From Mansonella perstans (taxonomy: Eukaryota > Nematoda > Chromadorea > Rhabditida > Onchocercidae), in contig JBAMDO010000266.1 of the NCBI GenBank assembly GCA_037074765.1, forward strand, positions 1-64,000: 64,000 bases of DNA. The letters are read 5' to 3'. Made by a program: the position numbers and the translations under genes. The notes below the pieces were generated by a model that was not told the origin of the DNA, ran no database searches, and saw only the letters and a program-made list of their open reading frames with translations. Numbering within the stretch: the stretch's first letter is position 1; every line of letters begins with the position of its first letter. Below are positions 14,001-27,252 of the stretch, one piece after another.

Positions 14001-17000
14001 AATAAAGATAACAAATTTAAATTAAATCGAAAAAGAATACTTGTAAAAAGAAAATACTTGTTCATTGGTCCATTTTTACAAGGTCATTCATGGAGAAATC
14101 CCACTGAAATGAACGAAGTAATAAGAATAATAATGATTACTAGTAATAATAATAATGACTAATAATCATAACAATGGTAATACTTTTTGTAAACATAATA
14201 AACGATGAGGTTTCTTTCAATTTTGAAATTTCTTTTCTCGAAAAAATTTTTACTTGAATGAAATTTAACAAATTTTGCATTGAAATTCTGATGATAAGCT
14301 ACTGACGGATGAGTGAAACAGGCATATGGTTAATATATGCAGTACTTAATGATATGATTGGGAAAAAAAAGTTAAAGAAAGATTTTAAATGAATTTTGAA
14401 GAAAAAAAAAAAAAAACTTGAAGATGACAGCTGTTATCAGTTGGTTGTGATGTTAAAAGTACAACATTTTGTAATAACTTCCGTAATTTTATACCTTTTT
14501 TTTTTTTTTTTTGATAATAATCTCTTTCAAATTTATCAAATTACAAATCTTATTCATACATATCTTTTTATGCCCATTAAATAACCCTATGTGTTTCCAA
14601 TGTCATAAATTGCTAACATCAAATGTTATCCCTTTTACGTCATAGATTTTTTTTTTTACACTTTTTTCTCAAATTTTACCAATAAAATTCATAGTTAATG
14701 AATGGTCAAATAAATTCAACAATAAACGTAGAAAATATATGAATAATTTTAATCGATTAACTTATTATATTACAAAAATAATAATAAATTGAAAGCAATA
14801 GAATAAATATCAAATTACTGACTGAGCCGATTGAATGAGTAAATGAAAATGAATTAGACTAACTTATTAACGATCGAATAAAATATTTGTTGTAGGATTG
14901 AAAGCATAAAAAAAAAAAAAGAAAAAAAAAAGTAAGAATGAATTTCATTTTAACAAAGCTTATTCCAAATTTGGTTAAGCATATCGAATTAGCCAATAGC
15001 TTCGTCTCTTGTCCAGCACTTATCCAGTAGCCAATTTATGCTTAATACTTCGTGAAGAGTAACATTTATGCATGCATAAATGAATGCATTTTAAGCTAAC
15101 CAATAAAATAGCAAAATAAATAATATGACAAGAAGCAATTGAAATGTGTCTTGTTATATTATAATGTTAAAATGCGTTTTTTTCATTTTGTATTTTTCTC
15201 CACTTATCATGCCTTTTGTTTATTTATTTATTTGGCTTTTTTTTGTTGCTAACAGAAAGCATTCAAATTTTTCGTACTTTACGCCTCATTATTACTTTGT
15301 TAGCTAATGGAGAGAACAAATGATAGCTAGCTGTTTAGATTAACAGTTATCATTTCTGATATGAGAAATTAACAATCCCTTGTAATTTATCAATTATTTT
15401 TTCTCGCTTTTTTTTTTGCAAAATGATAAAATCTTGATAGAGCTGGGAAAGAGAGGAGAAATATGAGAGCGAGAGAGGAAGAGTCAATGAAAAAAAAGAA
15501 GTGAGAAAAAAATTAACTGATAAATTTTTCGCAAAAAAAAAACTTTTCTCTTCTTCAAAAAAAAAATTATTTTCTTCATATGTGAGGCTGATAATAAAGA
15601 AAAGCACAAAGAAAAATCAGACAATAATTAATTAATAGTATAATAGCATTTTTAGTTGCAATAATATCATATTGATATGATTAATTAGCGGAAAATTCTT
15701 TTAAAGTTTTTTGTTTTAACTACTTTTGCGCTTCGATCATTAATTAGCTAGCTCACTGTATTTCCAAATTTCACTATCATTTCTTGCACATGCGCAATTA
15801 ATATCTTTAATAATTAAAATAAAGTTTTCAAATTGTATTTTAGACAGTAAAATATCTTTTTAAGCTAACTGTATCAGCTATAATTGGCATCTTGCATATA
15901 CTACCCCATAAATGCGGGAAATGTATGTAAAGCAACAACTGTCATTTGATCTGATTATCAAATAACTGAAATTGAGAAATCCCGAGAGAATGGGGAAGAG
16001 AGAGCGATTGATTATATTTATGCTGTTAACAAATTAGAAATTGAAATTTTAATTTTTGTCGAAAAGCCATCTTATATTTTTATTTGCTAATAACTAGCAT
16101 AATTGATGGTATATGTTCAGAAACAGCAACTTTTTTTGACAATGAAATGCTCATTGAAAATGAGATACTTACTGGAAATAAAACAGTTATAAGTAAACAG
16201 GTTTTTAGGGATTGTATTTTTTTTTTTTTTCAAATATCTGACTATTAGTTAGCATTTAGTTTCAGAAAAAATTTAACTGCATTTTTGTTAGTATTATTAT
16301 CAAGAGGATTTGATAAGAACAGCTCCAACCGCTGTTGTCAATTTGATAACTGATGTAAACAAGATTAAATTTGTTTTCTATGCTATACCCATTCCAATTT
16401 GCAACACTCATAAAAAACTGAAACTGTTCACAGACATTGGTGAAATATGTATGCCTGTTGATGCAATAAAATATTGAGAAATATTTGCTAAAAATAAAAT
16501 AATTTTTGAAAACAATTTTAAATTTTAATAAAGTAATTTATAAAACAACATTAGTTAATGATAAAATGACGAGAAAAGGTAAATTAGTTATAACAAAAAA
16601 AAAAATAATTTGAAAATAATACTAAAAAAAAATCTATTCTAATAAAATATTAATTATAATAATAAAATACTAAAAAAGTAAAGGAAGTAATAGTAATTAC
16701 GTGAAATTATCTGGAAATGATGTGTCATTTAATTACACTTAATTGCACTTAACGGTTTATATAATGTATGTTATGTGATACGGCGAAAAAAAAAAGGCAG
16801 TAAGCACAAGGAAATGAAATGAAATTTTTACGGAAAAACTTGAAGTAGTCAAAAAAAAAACAAAAATTTTATTTTTTCCATCCATTCATTCTATTGCGAT
16901 AATCATTTCTGAGGGAAAAATGACAAGTTTTTTTTTTTTTTTAAGGAAAAAAAGAAAGAGAAGATATTTTTTAAAAAGTGTAATTGGATTTAGTTTAGAG

Positions 17001-17056
17001 ACTATCTGTTCTCGGCTAATATCAAAGAACATTCTTGTTAAACTTAGTATAACTTA

Positions 17057-17460
17057 GCATTATTATTATTATTACCATCATGATCATCATAATCATTATT
17101 ATCACCATCACTTTATCATCACCATCATTATTATCATCATTACTATCACCATCATCGCCATCATCATCATCATTATTATCATCATTATCATCAACATCAT
17201 TATTATTATTATCATCATCATCATTATTGTCATCATCGTCATCATCATCATTATTACTATTATTATCATCATTATCATCATCGTCATCATCATCATCATT
17301 ATTATCGTCATTATCATCATCATTATTATTATTATCATCATCATCGTCATCATTATTATCATCACCATCACATTATTATCATCACCATCACATTATTATC
17401 ATCATCATCATCATTACTATCATCATCATCATCATTACTATCATCATCATCATACATCAT
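17057..17460. repeat. Long ATT/ATC trinucleotide microsatellite
   Basis: About 400 bp consist almost only of ATT, ATC, ACC and GTC-type triplets. Because the array is triplet-periodic, several frames stay open in both directions (Ser/Leu-rich on plus, Met/Ile-rich on minus). Two copies of the string tcaccatcacattattatca lie near the right end. Confidence 0.95.
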
Positions 17461-17827
17461 TAACTAAGGATATGCGATTCGTTTGATTTTTAAAATTAAA
17501 CGAGTGGAAAAAAAAAAATTTTTGGGGGAAAGTTTAAAGGGACAAATTTTTCTCATTTTTTAAAATGGCCTTTGTAATCTCATTTTTTTCATTCATTGAA
17601 ACACTTTTCTTTGTATGAAAAAAAAAAAAAAAAAAAAAGTTATTAAAAATTTTAATGCCAATAACAATCAAAGAATATATTTGAAAAATGTATATGAACC
17701 AAAATGAATTGAAATTAAAAATGCTTCCTTCCCGCTTTCTATCCATTGCACCTTTTTTTCTTTGTCCAAAATGCAAATGTATGGCGAAATTTACCGTAAT
17801 CAATACTTGTATATTAACTCTTTCCTT

Positions 17828-17870
17828 GTCTGTCTGTCTCTCTCTCCCTCTCTCTCTCTCTTTCTCTTCC
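17828..17870. repeat. CT microsatellite
   Basis: A pyrimidine run of TC dinucleotides follows a short TGTC stretch. Confidence 0.9.
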
Positions 17871-18084
17871 TTTGTGTTTTTTTTTTTTTCATCATATTCC
17901 TCTATGCTTGTTTATAATCTTGAAATTTTATTCCATTCCAAAATTACCAAATGACATCATTTACTTGAAACAAATTTCAAAAAACAAAAGTGCAAAAGTC
18001 TATTTGAAATTTTAATATTTTGAAAAAAAAATAACATAATCATTTATTTCTCTTCCATCATTTTCTGCTTAATTAATAATTGCT

Positions 18085-18340
18085 ACTATTTTTTGGAAAT
18101 TTTTCGCTTATTTTTTTATAATTTACTAAATTTTCGTACATCAAACTACTTTATAGTTTACACATTTCCATTTCCGCTTAATCCATTTTATTATACTGCT
18201 TTTAGACAAATTTCTAATTTAACCATACTATTATTGATTACTATTTGGACATTTCCGCTTAAACAATTAAAACCAAGCAGCTACTTTGGATATTTTCGCT
18301 TAACTATATACTTCGACTACTTTGAACCTTTTACACTGCT
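18085..18340. repeat. Degenerate repeat with CTACTTTGGA...TTTCCGCTTAA phrase
   Basis: Four diverged units of about 55-65 bp each contain a CTACTTT-like block and end in a TTTTCGCTTA or TTTCCGCTTAA block. No protein-like reading frame is visible. Confidence 0.55.
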
Positions 18341-20139
18341 CGCGCAATTTATTATTAATAATAATAAAACTGTTTTATAATTGTTGTAAATAGTAAAGTT
18401 AAAAAAAAAAGAAAAAAATCAGATTTTGATTGTTTTTATAAAAATAAAAAAAACAATTTGGGCATTTTTATAGAATTGGAAATTATTTGCGCAAATGGAA
18501 AAAAAAAACATTATGTATCAATATGGATTCATTTGGATGATGATTGATTGATGATTGTGATGACGATTATGATAATGATGATGATTATAATGATAATCTG
18601 GAAAAATAATGACGAGCTTCAAGATCAATGATTCAATTTCCTTATCTTTATTAATTGGTTCGCTTACTGTTATTGATTTGTTTCTTTTCTTGTAATTAAA
18701 AAAATTTGAACTAGCTTCATCAAATTAATAAAGATTAAAAGACTACAAAAATTATTAAAGCATCAAGTTAAGTAAAACATGAATATATTACTGAAATACA
18801 CACAAAAAAGATCGACAAAAAAAAAAAAAAATGTAATAGTCTATTGGATGATTGTTTGGATGACCGAAAGTTAAAAAAATTACATTAAAAAATAAATATA
18901 AAATATGAAAAATTAAAAAACTGTTACAATGAAGGTAAGCCTTGTATTTATTATTATCATTTTCTTATCAGTCACTTTTTCGGGATATATCAATTTTTCA
19001 GGATTTGATCGATTAATTAACTTTTTTTGATAATTATTGATGTTTTTTAGAAATAAACAAAAGGACGACAAAAAAAAAAAAAAGGAAAAGAGAAAAGTGA
19101 ATGCTGTGAAATGAACTATATTGTAAATCCGATATCCGATATTTTTCATGTTTCGCTTAGCAACAAAAATTCATTTAATCATTTACATCAGATCATTTCC
19201 GCAGGAAAAATTCAAATAATCGTACATGCAACCTAGAAATAATTCATCAGATCACAATCTACTGGTCATTGATGCAACAAAAAAAAAAAATCAAGTTACT
19301 CATTTCATTTATAAATTAGCAAAAAAAGAAAAGAAATAAATAAATAAATAAAAATTAGGTGTCATTTTGTTATGATGTATTTTACTGAATTGGAAAAAAA
19401 AAATAAATCAGTAGGATAGATCAAAAACAACAGCAATGACAACTAAAAAAGGCCTAGTTTGTATATATATTTAGGCCCAGTGTATATATATATATATTTA
19501 GGCCTGGTAGCATAAGAGACAAATAAGGATAATATGCATTACAAACGAGATTGGTTTGGTCAAAAGTGCGCACATTTTTTGGCAAAAAAGAGGATAGAAA
19601 ACGATCGGGGACGACCACTTCTGGCCCATTTCGTTGCATGAGATGAAAGGATAATTTAATCCACGCATTCCACCACCACCCATCACCATCCTTTTTCTTC
19701 TTTCTTTTTTTTTTTTTCTTTGTTTTCTTTTCTATCTTTTATGTTTTTTTTTTTTTATTTTTTAAAGTTCTTTTCATTTTTTTTTTTGCATTCTAGCTAA
19801 TGTTATTTCCGTTTTACTTTCATTCTCAGTCTATCTTACATCAATTCATTCTAATAGACTCAATTTTTGTTGTTTTTTTTTCACAATTTGAAAAATTTAA
19901 ATTTTTTAAAAATTTTAATCATTGCAAAAAAAAAAAAAAAAACAAAACAAAAATTGTTTCATAATGAAAATGCGACATTCATTCAAATCCATACATTTGA
20001 TCAGTTACGCTCATTGCAAAGATAACATGCCCACTTCCTAAAACTGAGAATTAAATTTAATAATTAAGAAAATTTTTTTACAAAAGCATGAAGTGCTTTT
20101 GCAAAGAATTAGAATAATTTTTGTCTTAAAATTTTAGTT

Positions 20140-20425
20140 ATTCATTCATCCATTTATTTATTCAATCGTTTAATCATTAATTCGTTCTAATTTTTTCGTT
20201 TATTAATTCACAAAATTCGCTCATCCATTCATTCATTCATTCATCCATTCATTCATCCATTCATTCACTTAATCATTGATTCGTTTAATTTTTTATCGCT
20301 CATTAATTTATTAATTCCTTCATTTATTCATTTGTTCAATCATCAATCATTTGTTCTAGTTCTTTCACTCATTAATTGACTAATTAGCGTATCTATCCAT
20401 TTATTCAAGCCTTTATTCACTCATT
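20140..20425. repeat. TTCA/TCCA tetranucleotide-rich tract
   Basis: The core at about 20220-20270 is a run of ATTC and ATCC tetranucleotides. Degenerate ATTCATTTATTCA-type sequence flanks it on both sides. Confidence 0.8.
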
Positions 20426-21059
20426 TATATGCTACAAAAGGGCAATTTCCAATACTTTTTGAAATGTCTAAAAAAGTTCTGTAAAAAATGATCTCACAAT
20501 CTATTAATTGCAAATTCGATTACATTCATATATCTTTCCTTATTCTATACTTCGATTCCCTTCAAACTCATTACAAATAATTAATCTTTTAACTCTTGCT
20601 CGTTCAATTAAATCCCTTAGCAGTAGTAGCAGCATCATTTCCACTTTAATATTTTAATTTCAGGATGAATTCCTTAAAAAAGGAATGAAAAGAGAAAAAA
20701 AATGAAAATGAAAAGAAGAATCATTAAATTACAAAGTTAAAATATACAGTTAACATTATCACTAAAAGTTTCTATGCAATATTTTTAATCAATAATTTAT
20801 TCTTTCTTTTTTTTTTTTTTTTTTTTTTTTTAAAGTTGAAAGAAATCACAAATAAAGTGACAAAGAAATGTATGTACGTGTGCAAATTGTCGCTTTCTAG
20901 AATATCAAAATGTCCTCAAATTGTCCATCGAAATTGTCTGGCCATATGTCCCTCTTAAAATAGCAAAATGCTCTAATGGGTTTTTATAACTTTTCTTTCT
21001 TTTTCTTCTATGTTTATATTACTTTGCATTCTTAATTTGTATAAATTTAAATTTTATTT

Positions 21060-21400
21060 GAAATTACTCAGAGCTTTCAATCATTGTAATTCTTACTAGA
21101 ATCTTGTTCTAAAAATTATTGTGTGTATTTTGATTCTTAGTAATAAAAATGATCTTTTCAAAATTCATATATGCCTTGATTCCAGAATTTCGACTCTAAA
21201 AACTATTCTATGTAACTTGTTTGATACTTAAAATTGCAATAAAATTATTATTTTCGAAATTATTTTATATGTTTGATTACAGAATTTTATTCTGAGATTT
21301 ATAATATATTTTGAATTGACAGAATTACAATATATCTTATTTTTCAAAATTTTGCTTTTGAAATTGTTATAAATTTCGATTCTCGGAATTTTTTTTCAAT
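21060..21400. repeat. Degenerate ~35-45-bp repeat (TTGATTCCAGAATTT-like)
   Basis: Diverged copies of a phrase like ttttgattccagaatttt, alternating with aaattattatat blocks, recur at roughly even spacing. It has the same style of ancient minisatellite as the other arrays here. Confidence 0.5.
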
Positions 21401-21639
21401 GAAATAATATTGGGATTTTAATCTGTCGATTCACAAATAATCATTAGCAGATTGACTGTCCAGCTTTAACTGATTAACTTATAAGTCAAACGAAAAAGAA
21501 GGTCAAACATAGTGCTATATTATCCATCTATCTAACGGACTTAGATCAAAAACGCGGAAATAAAAAAAAGGGTGTTTTTATCCAAATCCTGGAAAATGCT
21601 ATTATTTATTTGTTGATGTCAGACCCAGTTGTAGAAGAA

Positions 21640-21743
21640 GAGAAAATTTAATGCAATATCTCATATCCATTTAAATGTCTATTATAGATGAGGGAGAATA
21701 TAATGCAGGATGCGATGTCCATTCGATTGTCCACTATAGACGA
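21640..21743. repeat. Two-copy ~52-bp tandem duplication
   Basis: The stretch from 21640 and the stretch from 21694 share, in the same order, AGAA..TTAATGCA, GATGTCCATT and a ..TCTATTATAGATGA/TCCACTATAGACGA ending, with about 25-30% divergence. Confidence 0.55.
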
Positions 21744-24700
21744 ACTATTAAAAGACTGGTAAAAACGAAAAAATTTGCGCCAGTAAAATGAAATTGAATA
21801 TTTTGTTTAAAGATGGAAAATGTTTTCAAAGCAAAAAAATAAAAAAAGACAATAATATTAAAAATTAAAGGAGGACTGAAATAGCTGAAATTTATGCACC
21901 GAAGTTGGGAAAAAAATTTTGTTCTTTTGACGGAATTTTTCAAAGTTCTGTATTTTCAAGTTAACTTTATTTTTGGAAAAAAACATTGTTATAAGCATCT
22001 TCATTAGCTTTTCTTTTTAATTTAAAAAAAAGTTTTTTAAGGCTTTTGCAAAAATGAAGTTAACAAAAACAAATGAAATTGAATATTTTCATTTCCTTTG
22101 TTAGGAAATAAAATTTTACATTCTTTTCATAGTTTTTTCAAAAAAAAAAAGTGCTTTGCGTAGCTTTGATTTAAATGAACTTATGAATTTATGATTGGAA
22201 GTGAATTTTGCTTTTGAAAAGAAAGATTTGAAATAAAAGAAGAATGAAAGTTTGCAAAAATAGTATAAAGGCAAGTTTTTTCCACTAAATAATTTTTGTC
22301 TTCACCACATCCAATCCAATCTAATCCATTCTTCTTCTCCCTACTTCAAAAGTTTCCAAACATTTTTCTTGCACTTCACATACCTGTCTTTAATTATTTC
22401 TGCAACGTGTTTTATAATTATATTTTTCAAATGGACACCAACGATAAGTCGAAATTTACATTTTCAATTTTTGTAGTTTCAAATTGTGCCTTTTCATTAC
22501 TGTATTAGGCTTACTTGCCCAAAATGAAATCTTTGTTCGATTCGAGAATTCAGACCCGTAATGACAATAAAATTTTGTGCTTATTTTCTTTTTCAATTTC
22601 ATAGACATTTCTTTTAAAAGATTTTTTTTTGAGAGATATAAATCTAAACATTATGAAAAAGGAAAAGCAAAGCAGAAAAATAATTTTAAACTAAATAAAT
22701 ATTTGAAATAAATTCAAGTATGAGACACCATTTAAATTTCATATTCATTTTAATTACCAATCAAAAAGCTAATCAGTGAACAAGAAATGAATGGATAGAG
22801 CACTTCATAGTGGAAATTAATAACAAGATAAAAACGCACAATGATCTGATACTGTAGTAGACTGGTTGGTTATCATTTTATTCGAACCTATGATCTCATT
22901 AATGAACCAGTAATTAATTATTACTGATGGAAAGTACTGACTTATAGAAATACACAAATGCAGTGCTTTGGATTTAAACTAATCAAGAAAGAAAATAAAA
23001 TTATTTAATCTGAATTGTCAAATCAATTAAAACAATAGTTCAAATTCATTAATTTGATAAGCAAACAAAATATACCAATAAAAGCTTCAATTTTTTTTTA
23101 AGTTCAACTAATGCCTTGTTGGAAAATCAAATCTCAGCATTATTTTATTTTTATACGCAACAAAGTTGAAATCACTAAACATACACATATTTTTCTATTA
23201 CAATAGTTTGAACTTTCAACTATAACTAAAGGGCAAAAGTAGATAGTTCAGCCAAGTGGGTATAATTTTAAAATTAAAGATTAAGGATTATCATTGCTTT
23301 TAATCGGCGTGAAATTTGATTGATAGGTGCAAACATCTAAACATATCGCACAATTTAATCGACAAAATTATCCCAATAAATTTTAAAGCTTCCTCTGAAA
23401 TAATTATCAATCAGTTTTGTCTCTCATTATCGATTGGAGCAAAAATGGCAATATTTACCTTTCCATTATCATTTGTTTGTTGTTGACGAATTTCGCATCA
23501 GATAGGATAACTGACTTACTGCAAATAAATTCTAAAACTAAATAAAATACATCAGTACAAGCTATTTGATCTAATTTTTTTTCTTAAGAGTACGAGGCAA
23601 AAAAGCCTTGTGTTTTATAAATACATCTTGTTTCGTGTCGTAACCTGCTTGAAGAGTATTATCATATTCACCTGTATCAAGTTAAATTTCAAAATTAGCT
23701 TAATACTAGCCGACAATAAATTGTAAAAATTAATTGAATTTTAAAAAATATTCAACTAAATAAAAGACAACATCTTTATCATTTCATTGTTAAATATAAA
23801 TTGTAATGATGAAAGTGATAACTGAATGGAAGCAAAGGTGATAATTGTAATCACGGTAATAGCGGCTTTTTTTTCGAAAATTATCAGTAATGATTAAGAA
23901 CCGGCGAAAAAATTTCACTGTGATAAAGCTGATAATAATTTAAAATAAATTAAATAATGTTAAAAAGAAATAAAAATATGTAATGTGAACAGGTGAAGAA
24001 TTGTGTTGATGGCAGTGAAATGCTTGCGTCACTTTTCGAGTTGTTTTTCATTTTTAAACTTCGCTTAACTTTTGCTGGTGTTTTTCTTTCCAGAAAAGCA
24101 AAAAATGTTTTCGTTGAAAATGAGATATTACAATAAATATTTTGCGAACACAAAATTAGCCATTGTTTCATTTACCCAAACTTGACTTAAACGAAACTTA
24201 TTGATTTTGTACTTTGACTAATTAATTACAGCCTTTTCATTTTACTTTTTTTCTTTTTTTTTTATGGAAACATGCAATTAATCACACAAAAAACTTTTTT
24301 TTTTTAAAATACTTTTCAAAATTTTAAAATGAATATTTAATTAGGTCAATTTATGCATAAAATAATCTATGCTCAGTTAATTGATCAATAAAGTTAGCAT
24401 ACGTTTAATTAATCAATCATATTTTCTTCGAATTCAATTAAGTAATCAATCATATATTTGTCTCTAATTATTCATATTGCTATCAAATGTTTGGAAAAGC
24501 ATTTTAATTATTTGATTAATTAATCAACATTAATTTAAAACGTCGAAGAAGAAGATTAAACATAATGCATTATTATTTCACAAAATTTAGATTTTAATAT
24601 GGCGTAGAAGTAATTCAATGTTATTTCAGTTTCCTTTTTACCGACTTTTATTTTGTGGTATTTCAACTGTACTGTGTAAATTATGATTTGCTTTCAGTGC

Positions 24701-24839
24701 TTTATAAAATACTTTCACGACGCCTTTTTGAAAAATAAAAAGGTGTTTAAAATTAGAATTTCATGATAAAGATAAATTTGACCAGTTGTAAGCATTATTT
24801 GACGACAACTGAATCATTTAGACCAACATTTTTGTTTAA

Positions 24840-25080
24840 AGTACCAGACCTATAACACTTGTCTATTTTCCGCATTCCAAATGAACGTTCTGCCATAATG
24901 GCAGGCAAAAATCGCTTACTGGATCTTTGTTAGCCTCATGTAGGCGTTTGCTCCAATATGTTCCGCTTTTCGTCTTCTTCAGCGGAAAAGTATGCAGTTA
25001 GGCAGTATCATTCTGTAGTCCACTTTTGCCGCCACCAGAATAAACGGTATTTTTTTGCAACAAAAACCGTATAACATCTG
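24840..25080. other. GC-richer island of unknown origin in the desert
   Basis: About 240 bp of higher complexity and higher GC than the surroundings, with little homopolymer. It contains an inverted pair, gttctgccataatggcaggc. No frame is open throughout. It may be a decayed transposon piece or a conserved non-coding element. I cannot decide from the sequence. Confidence 0.35.
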
Positions 25081-26728
25081 ATCATCGCTAAAATTACAGG
25101 AATATTTTGATTGGAAATAGCCTGCATTATCTGTCTTTTTCATTAATATTATCGCTAAAATATTTATAAAAGTTTGTTAAGTTTCAAAATTCTCGCTTTA
25201 ATATCAATGATACGAAAGAAAACTTAGCTGTCATTATAAATAACGTTTTCAGGGAGATATTAAGGGTAAATAAGCATGCCATATGAAAGAAACATAGCTA
25301 AAGATAGTTTAAGCATTTGAAAATAGTGAACTAATTAATTAATTACCTGATAGGACATTCTACAATGATTTCTGTTAAATCCAAGTAAGTTAATTATCGT
25401 AAACGACCAAAGTGGCGATGAAATTTGATTCATATATATAAATTTTTGCAGTTGTACCTTTCAGACTATTAAGGTATGGCTAAAATTTAATTCATACGTG
25501 CAAATTTTTGCAGTCATTTTTGCCTTTCGAAGTTATAAGTGCAAAACAGTATTTGTGATATAATTCCCTAATTGGCACTGCACACAAGTAATTAATCGCT
25601 AATTGAACATTTCAAAAAAAAAAAAAAAAAGATCAATTTTGCATTTACATTTCTGAATTATTTGATAAATGTAAGACTTAATTAATAACGATTCATCATC
25701 CATCAGAAAATTTTTTGGTGAATTTGTTTGGAAATTTCGTTTTTGTTATTTTTTAACTAAAAAGAAAAAACAAACCTTACCAAATGTGTTATAAATTCTG
25801 AGAGAAAATGATTATCATTGTAAAACTCTGAAAATAGAATCGATGCTTTTTATTTGCTTTAATTAATTAAGGCATATTTAAAAGTATTCTTTGAATTATT
25901 TATTAATTATTTTTTTATCAAGAAATTTTTTTTTATCAGTCTTACAATAAATGATTTATCTTTTGCTCAACTTATTGGCAAAAAAAAAAAGCACTCGGCT
26001 CATTTTAATAACATATTAGTTTTAGATTTTGCTATAATCAGACCACACATACATATATGCATATATACGTACATACACAAACTCACAACATACACACAAT
26101 GCATTCAGTATAAAAGTGTCATATTTGCCAACTTTACATTTATTTTTCAAATTGACAAGTGTACTCAGCATTATCACCAACAGATATATTCTTGCATTGA
26201 TTGCCAAACAATTTTACAAGTGAATAATTTTGCTTTCATTAAACAGTATTAATTATAAACATTGATTGCAAGCAAGTTGTATTCCTTCTGATGACTTTCA
26301 AAATTTTATTAGTATTTGATCGACTGAGGAAAGTTTTTGTGGTTGAAATATGAAATTAACATCAGTACAAGCTTTTCGTTCATTCTTTTTGATGAATGCA
26401 ATTTAATAAATTCATTGAAGCGAACAATTAGTGAACAAGAAAAAAAAAAAAAAACCACTAATGATTTTTGCACAAATTTCTAAATTATTAATTTAATTAC
26501 AATTAGCATTAAAAAAACTGCTACATACAAATTTTGCTTTTTTTAAATGATGTTTTTAGTTAGGTATTAATTATAGGTTATGTGAAACTACAATTAGCAT
26601 TATAAAACCTATAATTAATATTATAAAACGTACTGTAACAATTTTTGAACAACGTTGTTGAATTTCATTTTTTCGATCCTTTTCAACAGCAATTTTTTGG
26701 TTTGGATGAAAGCTGCGTGTCCTGCTAG

Positions 26729-26766
26729 CATTGAGAACATGAAATTGTTATTTCATATTCTCAATG
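26729..26766. repeat. Near-perfect 17-bp hairpin, 4-base loop
   Basis: The arms CATTGAGAACATGAAAT and ATTTCATATTCTCAATG pair with one G:U-type or mismatched position around the loop TGTT. It lies about 490 bp past the stop of the ENPP gene. The stem is too short for a typical microRNA precursor. Confidence 0.7.
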
Positions 26767-27252
26767 TCACCACTAATCATTGAGACAACTTGTCAAAATG
26801 GTATTTTAATTTTCAATCAAACCAAGTTAGTATCCAATAAGCCACGAAAGAAACAGTTACTTAAATTGAAACTTATTGATTAAATGATAGAAGATCTCCA
26901 ATTTATGAACATTTTATTCTCAAATCACAATCAAATGACTAGGAATAACTTTTTCCAGCAAGCTTAAATGGATCAAGGACTATTTATCTAATATTAATTA
27001 ATGATCAACACTGTAATTTAGATGAACACTGTAATTAACAAGTAATGAAAAATGCTATGATCATAAATCCTTTTTTTTTTTTTTTTTTACTCAAATGAAA
27101 GAAATTAATTGGCTCATATTTGAAGCGTCACAATTACTTTTAGGAATTGTTGAACTATTGACTTTTAAGTAAGAAATAATACTTTTGCACAAAGTTAAAG
27201 AAAAATACCACTGATAAGGAAAAACACTATTAGAGTAGTTTTGATAACACAG

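Larger units (their letters stand above)
8277..27252. other. Gene-poor spacer of about 19 kb between the kinesin and ENPP genes
   Basis: I find no convincing exon, RNA gene or transposon ORF here. Open frames are short, low in complexity (Phe/Lys/Ile/Ser-rich) and have no recognisable motifs or splice-linked partners. The stretch is AT-rich with many A or T runs of 10-25 bases. Structured sub-blocks (tandem repeats, one GC-richer island, one hairpin) are listed separately. Regulatory sequence for the kinesin gene would lie at the left end, since that gene starts at 8276 and reads leftward. The 3' flank of the ENPP gene lies at the right end. Confidence 0.7.

Noticed and set aside
17080..17463. 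Ser/Leu-rich plus-strand and Met/Ile-rich minus-strand open frames
   Set aside because: Both are the ATT/ATC triplet microsatellite read as codons.
22850..22930. Possible tRNA-like GGTTATC...TTCGAACC string
   Set aside because: No acceptor stem or full cloverleaf could be drawn around it.
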